From positions 88,667 through 152,666 of the forward strand of contig JACRAY010000035.1 in the NCBI GenBank assembly GCA_016213325.1: a stretch of DNA of 64,000 bases, given 5' to 3'. Shown piece by piece: positions 53,044 through 62,000 of the stretch; position 1 is the first letter of the stretch; each line of letters begins with the position of its first letter. The notes under the pieces are model-generated. The model worked only from the letters and a program-made list of their open reading frames with translations. It was not told the origin of the DNA and did no database searches. Made by a program: the position numbers and the translations under genes. This DNA is from Burkholderiales bacterium. GTDB lineage: Bacteria; Pseudomonadota; Gammaproteobacteria; Burkholderiales; Burkholderiaceae_C.

Positions 53044-56000
53044 TCAGGGCTTGCAGGTCGTCTCGTCCGACAGCGACGGCTTCGACTTCTCCTTGGCCTG
53101 CTCTTCTTCTTCTTCGACCAGCAGCTTGGTGAAGGTGGTCAGGTAGTTCTCCTGCTCGGACAGCATCGCGGCGATCAGGCCCGTCGGTGCGTCGGGCAGG
53201 ATTTCCTGCACGCGGTCGGACAGGGTGCCGGGTACCGGCGTTGGCGACGGCGACGGGGTGGGGGTCGGCGATGGCGTCGGCGTCGGTGACGGAGTCGGTG
53301 ACGGAGTCGGCGTTGGCGACGGCGTCGGTGATGGAGTCGGCGTTGGCGACGGCGTAGGCGACGGAGTCGGTGTGGGCGTCGGCGTAGGACTCGGCGTCGG
53401 TGTGGGCGTCGGCTCCGGTGTCGGAGTAGGTGTCGGCGTCGGCGTGGGTTCCGGCGTGGGTGTCGGTGTCGGAGTCGGCGTCGGCGTCGGCGTCGGTGTG
53501 GGCGTCGGTTCCGGTGTCGGAGTAGGTGTCGGAGTAGGTGTCGGCGTCGGAGTGGGTTCCGGCGTGGGTGTAGGTGTAGGTGTAGGTGTAGGTGTAGGTG
53601 TAGGTGTAGGTGTAGGCGTCGGTGTCGGTGTAGGCGTGGGCGTGGGCGTGGGCGTGGGCGTCGGCTCCGGCGACGGGTACGGCGAGTTCGCCACCAACTC
53701 CATGTTGCCGCCCGATGCGCCCACCGAGAAGTCGGCATTGACCGTGGGCACCGTCGACAGGTCCAGCGTCGCTGCCGACAGCACGTTCAGCACGGACCCG
53801 GTAGACACTTCGCCCGAGGTTCCGACCCACGTCAGTTCGATGGCCGGCGGGTCGAGCGTGGTGACTTCCGCAGCCGGCGTCACGCTGGTGAAGGCGGCCG
53901 TCCCGCTGACGCTGATGGTGTCGTACGAGCTGGCCGATGCGACGTCGATCGCCAGCACCGAGCCCGGCCCGTTCAACAGGTTGCCGTCGATGGTGAAGCC
54001 GCCGATCGCGCCCAGCGAGGCGCCGGGGGCGATGCGGCCCGCGTTGTACAGCTGCCCGCCGCTCAGCGACAGCGAGCCGTTGCCGCTGATGGTGCCGGTG
54101 TTGGTGACATCCGGCGGTGCGCAATCGCAGCCGCCCACCAGCAGGCCGCCCATCAGGTGCAGCGTGCCGCTGTTGGAGGCGAAGTGCGGCGCGGTGAGCG
54201 AGCCGTCGATCGACACGAAGCCGGCGTTCGCCAGCAGGTTCGAAGTGGCGAAACCCGATGCCAGCGTGATGGTGCCGGCCGCCAGGTTGTCGAGGCCCGC
54301 ACCCGGCGACACATCGGCGCCGTTGTCGAGCGTGAGCGTACCGGCATTGGCCAGGTAGCCGCCGCCGTCGATGGTGCCACCGACCGCGAGCGGGCCCGTG
54401 TTCGTCCAGCTGCCCGTGAACGTGAGCGAAGCGAGCGAAGGCACGCTCACGCTGGTGCCCGTCACTGCCAGCGTGCCGGCACCGCCGTTGGGGCCGAACG
54501 AGCCCAGGTCGCCCGACTGGCCGCCCAGGCCGCCGTGCACCCAGACCTGGCTGGCGCCGGAGAAGGTGACGGTGCCGCTGCTCGAAGCGATGCTGACCGT
54601 GCCGCCATCGCCACCGGTGCCACCGGCACCGCCATCGGCACCGGCGCCGCCCGCCGCGCTGAGCGTCGCGTCGGCCACTACCAGGTTGCCGCCGGTCTTC
54701 TTGATGGCGACGGTGCCGCCCATGCCGCCGGCGCCGCCGCCGCTGCCCATGCCCCAGCCGCCGTCGGCCCCGATGGCCGCGCCGCCGAAGCCGATGCTGC
54801 CGCTGCCGACGGTCAGCGACACGCTGCCGCCCTGGCCGCCGACCGAGGTGCCGTCGCCACCGCCGGCCCAGATGGCCAGCATGGGCCCGGTTTCGATCGA
54901 TACGCCCACGGCGCCAGTGACGTCGATGCTGGTGCCGGCGGACAACGTCGCCGTGCCGCCGGCGCCGCCGACGCCGAGCGAGCCCCAGCCGCCGCCCACA
55001 CCGATGTAGGTGAACGAGACGGCGCCATTCAGCGTGTCGTTGGCCTGCAGCTTCACGTCGCCGCCAGCCCCGCCGGACGCACCGTCGCCACCGTAAGCGA
55101 ACAGCTCACCAACGGTGAGCGAACCCGACAGCGCGGTGATGGAGATGCCGCCGCCCTTGCCGCCGGCCGCCGGTGCGGTGGTCCAGTCGAAGGCCCAGCC
55201 GCCGTCGACGCTCATCGTCGTGCTCGACAGGTCGAGCGAGCCGGTGTCCTTGGTGATGACGATGTGGCCGCCATTGCCGCCGCTGGCGCCGTCGCCATAG
55301 CCGGCCGAGCCGAAGGCATAGATGCCGTCGGGAATGCTGATGTTGCCCGTGCCGACCGCGAGCGACACCGTGCCGCCCGAGCCTGCCGGCGCGCTGATGC
55401 CGTCGGTGCCGTAGGCCGCGATGCCGCCGAAGCCGTGTGCGATGGAGCTGGTGGCCTGCGTGATGTCGGTGCCGGCCACGATCACGGCGATGCCGCCGGA
55501 ACCGCCCGCTGCCGCACCCACGACGTCGAACGGCACGACACCACCGGAGACGTCGACGTTGCCGAAAGTCACCGCCCCATTGGGCGACGACAAGGACACC
55601 GTGCCGCCGGTCCCGCCCGGCGCGCCGCTACCGCCGTGCACGTGCACGATGTCGGCCGCGAGGTCGCCGTTGGCGACGGTCACGGTGACCGAGCCGCCCT
55701 TGCCGCCCGCGCCGTAAGTGCCGTCCACCGACGACGAGGAGCCGCCCGCTGCGTCGAGATAAGTCGTGGCCAGCGACAGGTTGCCCGCGCCGGTCTTGCT
55801 GATGACGATGTTGCCGCCGTCGCCGCCGCTGGCGCCCGCATCGGAGCCGCTGCCGCCTTCGGCGTGGATGCCGTCTTCGATGCTGACGTTGCCGGTGGCT
55901 GTCGTGATGGACACGCTGCCGCCGGTGCCGGCTGCCGCGCTGGTGCCGGCGCCGCCGCTGGCCCACAGGCCGCCGATGTTCGCAACCGGGGTAGCCGCCT

Positions 56001-59000
56001 GCGTGACATCGCCGCCCGCACTGATGACCACCGAGCCGCCGTCACCGCCCGCCGCCACCGTGCCGAGGCTGCCGTAACCGCCGCCCACGTCGATCTCGTT
56101 GAAGCTGACCATGCCGCTGCCCGCGGTGATCGACACCGTGCCGCCCTTGCCGCCGGGCACGCCCGTGCCGCCGTAGGCCACCAGCGTATCGGCGAGCACG
56201 TTGCCGGCATCGGCACGGACCGTGATGGTGCCGCCCTTGCCGCCGGCGCCGGTTGCGCTACTGCCGGAGTCGCCGCCCGACGCGTCGAGGTAGGCCGTGG
56301 TGAGGTCGAGGTTGCCGCCGCTGATGCGCTTGACGAAGATCGAGCCGCCGTCGCCGCCAATGCCGCCTTCGTAGCTGCCGTAGCCGCCCGCCGCCGTTAT
56401 GCCGTCGGGCAGGGTGATCGCACCGCCGATGCTGATGACGGTGGCCATCCCGCCCCCGCCTGCGCCTGCGCTGTAACCGGTGCCGCCTTCCACGGTAATG
56501 CCGCCCCAGCCGCTTTGCAGTGTGCTCTGCACCTGCGTGACGTCGGTGCCGGCGAACACCATCACCTCGCCGCCCTTGCCACCGCCGGCGGTGAGGACGC
56601 CGCTGCCGTAGCCGCCTCGCGCGTCGATCATGTCGAAGTTGATCGAGCCTTGGCTGAGATGCGTGGCTTGCAGCAGCACCGTGCCGCCGTCGCCGCCGGG
56701 CACGCCGGCACCGCCATAGGCATAGACATCGCCCAGCGTGATGCCGCCGCCGGTCGCCAGCACCGAGACCGAGCCGCCCTTGCCACCTGCAGCCGCAAGG
56801 CTCGCGCTGTACACCTCGCCGCCGGCGACGTCGAGCGCCCAGCCGACTGAAACATCGCCAGCGTTGTTGCGGATGACGATACGCCCGCCCTGCCCGCCCG
56901 ACCCGTCATAGTCGGCATAGCCGCCGTTCGCGTAGATGCCGCCGGCCAGGTCGATGGTGCCACCGTTCGACGTGAGCGAAACGGTTCCGCCGGTACCCCC
57001 CGCGCCGCGATAGGTGTCGCCGCCCATCGCATAGATGTCGCCGAAGCCATCGGACGCGGAAACCCCTGAAATGCCCGCTCCGGCCGTCACGGTGACGGTG
57101 CCGCCCCAGCCGCCATCGCCACCGCTGCCGGAATAGCCGTAGCCGCCCGTAACGTTGAGCTCCTGGAACGTGGCAGTGCCGCTGGTGGTGTTCGATGTGA
57201 GCACGATGGAGCCGCCGTCGCCACCGGTCTGGCCGAAGCCACCGATAGCGAGTACCCGCCCGACCGTCACGCTGCCCGATGGGGCGGTGACCGTGACCGA
57301 GCCGCCGGCGCCGCCGGCCCCGATGCTGCTGTAGTAACTCGCGTTGCCGCCACTGGCGTTCAACGTGTAGCTGGTCACGTCGATGCTGCCACTGTCCTGG
57401 CGCACGATGATGTCGCCACCTTCGCCGCCCGTAGCGTCGTCGTACAGGCCTGCCCCGCCGAGCGCGTTGACGGTGACGCCGATGCTGCCGCCCGATGTGG
57501 TGAGCGACACCGTGCCGCCGGTACCTGCCAGGGCGTTCCTCGAGTCACCGCCGGACGCGTGGACGCCGGTCCCGTAGGTAGCCACGAACCCGCCGCCGCC
57601 GGAGCCAGCCAGGATGTCGCCCTTGGCCAGGATGGTGACCTGGCCGCCGTTGCCGCCCGGCGCGAGGCTGACGACACCCATGCCGCCGTCGACGTCGATC
57701 GACGTGAAGGCGACCGATCCGTTGGTGTTGTCCAGGGCGGAAATGAAGACCGTGCCACCCTTGCCTCCGGGATTGCCGTCGCCGCCGAAGGCTTCGACGG
57801 CATCGATGCTGACCTGGCCGCCGGTGGACACCAGCGACACCGTCCCGCCCATGCCGCCGGCGCCGGAAACCGAGTCGCCGTCATAGCCGGCACCGCCGCC
57901 GTTGGCATAGATGTAGCCGCCGTAGCCGCTCTTGATGACGTTGCCACCGGCCTTGGCCGTGACCGTGCCGCCCTTGCCGCCGGAAGTACCTGCCACGCTG
58001 CCCGAGCCGCCGGACGCAAAGATGGCGTAGAACTCGACGAAGTCGGCGCCGTCCATCAGCACCGAGCCGCCTTGGCCGCCCAGGCTGCCGATACCGCCAT
58101 AGGCCGAGAGCTGGTACACGCTGACGTACCCGCCCGTGGAGGCCAGCGAGATATTGCCGCCCTTGCCGGCCGCGCCGGCCGAGGCCCCACCGCCATGGGC
58201 GGTCACATAGGACAGGGCCAGGTTGCCCGCGGCCTCGAACACCACGGAGCCACCCGTTCCGCCCGCGATGCTGCCGTCGCCGCCTTGCGCCTGGAAGTCG
58301 TAGAACTGCAGGATGCCGCCACCGGCGTTCAGCTCGATGCGGCCACCGTCGCCGCCGGAGCCGCCGGTGCTCACGTTCCCGCCGCCCATCGCATAGAGGT
58401 AGTCGGAACCGGTGCCCTTGATGTCGCCCCCGGCCGAAGCGACGATCGAGCCGCCGCCGCCGCCCGTACCGTTGTCGCCGTAGCCGGAGCCGCCGCGCAC
58501 GTCCATGCCGCTGCCGACGGTGATCGCCTGGCCGGCGGCGTCCGCGTTCATGCGGAACACGCCGCCCTGGCCGCCGCTCGCGCCGTAGCCGCCTGTCGCA
58601 TTGCCGGTGCCGAGCGTGATGCTGCCCGCCACCGAGGCCAGCGACACGTTGCCCGCCGCTCCGCCAGTGCCGTCGCTGGTGTTGCCCCCGGATACTTCGG
58701 CATAAGCGACATCCAGGCCCTTGTTGGCCACGACCGTCACCAGGTTGCCCGATCCGCCGGAACCGGTTCCGCCGCCGCCGCCCCTGACGTAGAGGTTTTC
58801 GATATCGACCACACCGGCGCTCGCGCCGGCGCCCGTGGCCTCGAGCCGCATGACGCCCGCGTTGCCCCCGGTCCCGCCGGCCGTACCGCCGCTGGTGTCG
58901 ACCTGATAGAGGTCGAGGTTGCCGCCGGACGACGTGATGGTGATGGTGCCGCCGCCGCCGCCGGTACCCGCGCCCGCACCGCCGCCGTAGGCCGATGCGT

Positions 59001-62000
59001 ACGAGAGCGAGACATTGCCGGCCGCGTCGAGCACGATGCTGCCACCGGCACCGCCCATGCTGCCACCCGCGCCGCCGTACGCGGAGTACTCGTAGATACC
59101 GGAAATGGCGCCGGCCGCTGCCGTGAGCGCGATCTGGCCGCCGGCGCCGCCGGCTGCCTCGGTGCTACCGCCATTGCCGCCGCCGTCGGCATGCAGATAG
59201 TTGCCGCCGGTGCCCGTGATGCTGCCGCCGGCCGAGACGATGATGGAGCCGCCCTTGCCGCCGCTGCCGTCGCCGGTGCCGCTGCCGCCGCGCGCGTTGA
59301 GGCTGCCCAGCGCGACGTCGCCATCGGCCTCGATGCGGAACACACCGCCCGCACCGGCGGGTGTGCCGGTGCCGCCGTACGCATACCCCGAAGCGACCGA
59401 GATGCTGCCGTTCGCCGAAACCAGCGAGACCGTGCCGCCCATGCCGCCGGCCGCATCGCTGCTGCCGCCACCCTTCACGTCGACATGGCTGACCAGGATG
59501 TTCTTGTCGGCCTCGACCGTGATCGTGTTGCCGTTGCCGCCCTTGCCGCCGCTGCCTCCGCCGCCCGCCGCATAGAGGTACGTGGTGTCGATGGCACCCG
59601 CGCCGGCGAGCGCTGCCGTCGCCTGCAGCAGCGCCACGCCCGCGTTGCCGCCGGACCCGTTGCCGCCACCACCGCTGGTGTCCACCTGGTACAGGAACAG
59701 GTTACCGCCGGTGGACACGATGGACACCGTTCCCCCGTCGCCACCTGCAGCGTCCGACGCGCCACCATAAGCCGACGCGTACGTCAGCGTGACGTCGGAG
59801 GCCGCTTGCACGCGGATGGCTCCGCCCATGCCACCCGTGGCGTTGCCCTGGCCACCCCAGGCGCGCAGGTCGTAGAAGCCCGAGACGGTGCCGTTCGTGG
59901 ATGCCAGGTCGATGAGGCCGCCGGCACCGCCGGTACCGTCCAGCAGGTTGCCGTTGTTGCCGCCTTCTGCATGCAGGTAGGTCGACAGGTTGCCGGTGAT
60001 GTTGCCGCCGGCCGAAATGACGACGGAGCCGCCATGCCCGCCGCTGCCGGTGGGCTCGAGGGCGGTGGCGCCGGACGCATCGAGGTAATAGCCGATAGCG
60101 ACCGTGGCGCCACTGCCATTCGCCGAAATGCGGAACAAGCCGCCGTCGCCGCCGCTCACGCCCCAGCCGCCCGTCGCAAAGCCCGAGCCGAGGGCGATGC
60201 TGCCGGAGGTCGAGGCCAGCGACACGGTGCCGCCGGTGCCGCCCCCGGCGCTGCTGGTATAGCCGCCCTGCACGTCGGTATGCGTGATGTCGATGCCCTT
60301 GTGCGCAGCCACGGTGATGGTGCCGCCGTCGCCGCCGGATCCGTTGCCGCCGATGCCGCCCGCGGCATACAGGTAAGTGGCGGTGACTTTGCCCACGTCG
60401 GTCCCGGTGGCTGAGGCCACCAGCGACACCGAGCCGCCGTTGCCGCCCGATTCGTTGGTGTCGCCGCCGCTGGCGTCAACTTCGTACAGGGCCAGGTTGC
60501 CCCCGGTGGAAGACACGGTGATCGACCCGCCGGTGCCGCCCAGGCCCGTGCTGAAGCCTCCGCCACCCATGGCCCTGACGTAGTCGAAGCTCACATTGCC
60601 GGTTGCGTCGAACACGATCGTGCCGCCGTCGCCACCCGCATCGGTACCGCCGGCCCCGCCGTGTGCGAAGACCGTGTAGCCACCCGCAATGGTGATGCTG
60701 CCGGCGCCGGCCGGAGTAGCCGTCGACAGGCGGATGCTGCCGCCGATGCCACCCATCTCGTCACCGGCGCCGCCGTTGGCGTCGATCGAAACCAGCGACA
60801 GGCTGCCGCCGGTCGAGTGGATGGACACCTTGCCACCGGCACCGCCGATGGTGCCGCCTTCGCCGCCCGGCACCTCGATCAGGCCACCGGTGGTGATATT
60901 GCCGCCGGCAGAGATGACGATGGAGCCGCCCTTGCCGCCCGAGCCATTGCCGGCCACAGCCGAGCCGCCGCCTGCATAGAAGCCGCCGGAGTTCGACACG
61001 GCCGCATTCGGGGCACTGACGAAAAGCTTGCCGCCGATGCCACCGGAACTGCCGCCGCCGCCGTAAGCGTCGCCGCCGGCGAAAGAGATGCTGCCGTTGC
61101 TGGAGGCCAGAGAGACGGTGCCGCCGGCGCCACCGGGGGCCAGGCTCTCGGCATAGCCGGCACCGGCGCCCAGGTATTCCGCGCTGATCGACTTGTCGGC
61201 CACCACCCGGATCAGGCCGCCGCCGCCACCGGGCCCACCGGAGCCGTCGCCGCCATACACGTACAGGTCGCCCACCGTGATGGCGCCGGCGCCTCCGGCC
61301 GTGCCGGGAGCCTGCAGGACGATGTTGCCGCCCGCGCCGCCCGTGTTGCCGGCATCGAAACTGCCGCTGGCGTCGACGTACCAGCCGACCGTGATGTTGC
61401 CTCCGGTAGAGGTGATCGACACGTTGCCGCCGTTGCCGCCGTTGCCGGAGCTTCCGCCCTGGCCACCGTACGCGCTGAGTGAGTAGATGTCGAAATGGCC
61501 GGCCGCGTTCACGCGGACAGTGCCGCCCTGGCCGCCGTCACTGTCGTCGCCGTTTCCGCCCCACGCGTCGATGTAACCGCCGCCGAACGAAATGCTCTTG
61601 CCGCTGGCAGTGGTGCTCATGTCCACCGTGCCGCTGGCGCCGCCCGAGGTGCCGCCGTTGCCGCCCCAGACGCTGATGCCGAAGAGGTCGATGTGCCCGC
61701 CGCTGGAGGAGATGGACACGACCCCACCGGCCCCACCGGTGGTCCCGCCGTTGCCGCCCCACGCATCCACGTCGTCCAGCACCAGGTTGCCGCCGCCGCC
61801 CAGCGTGATGGTGCCGCCCTTGCCGCCGGCCCCGGCATTGGAGTTGCCGCCCCAGGCATCGACGGTATCGACCTTCAGGTCGCCGCCACCGGCATGCATC
61901 GAAACCACGCCACCGGCGCCGCCGGCGCCCACGCTGCCGTAGGCATTGCCACCCCACGCGTTGACGCCGCCGAAGCCCACGGTGATGCTGCCGCCCACCG

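Noticed and set aside
53225..54358. Plus-strand ORF made of Gly-Val repeats
   Set aside because: It is the complement of the Pro-Thr tract of the giant minus-strand gene; low-complexity hexamers keep all frames open and there is no ribosome site.
54157..56850. Long plus-strand ORF of 897 codons, and a 951-codon one at 57559-60414
   Set aside because: Alanine/arginine-rich antisense frames over Gly-rich codons of a GC-rich gene; composition is typical of shadows, not of proteins.
55090..61210. Regularly spaced repeats as a CRISPR array
   Set aside because: The repeats are coding, long (hundreds of bases), diverged and in frame; no short direct repeat with unique spacers and no cas genes.
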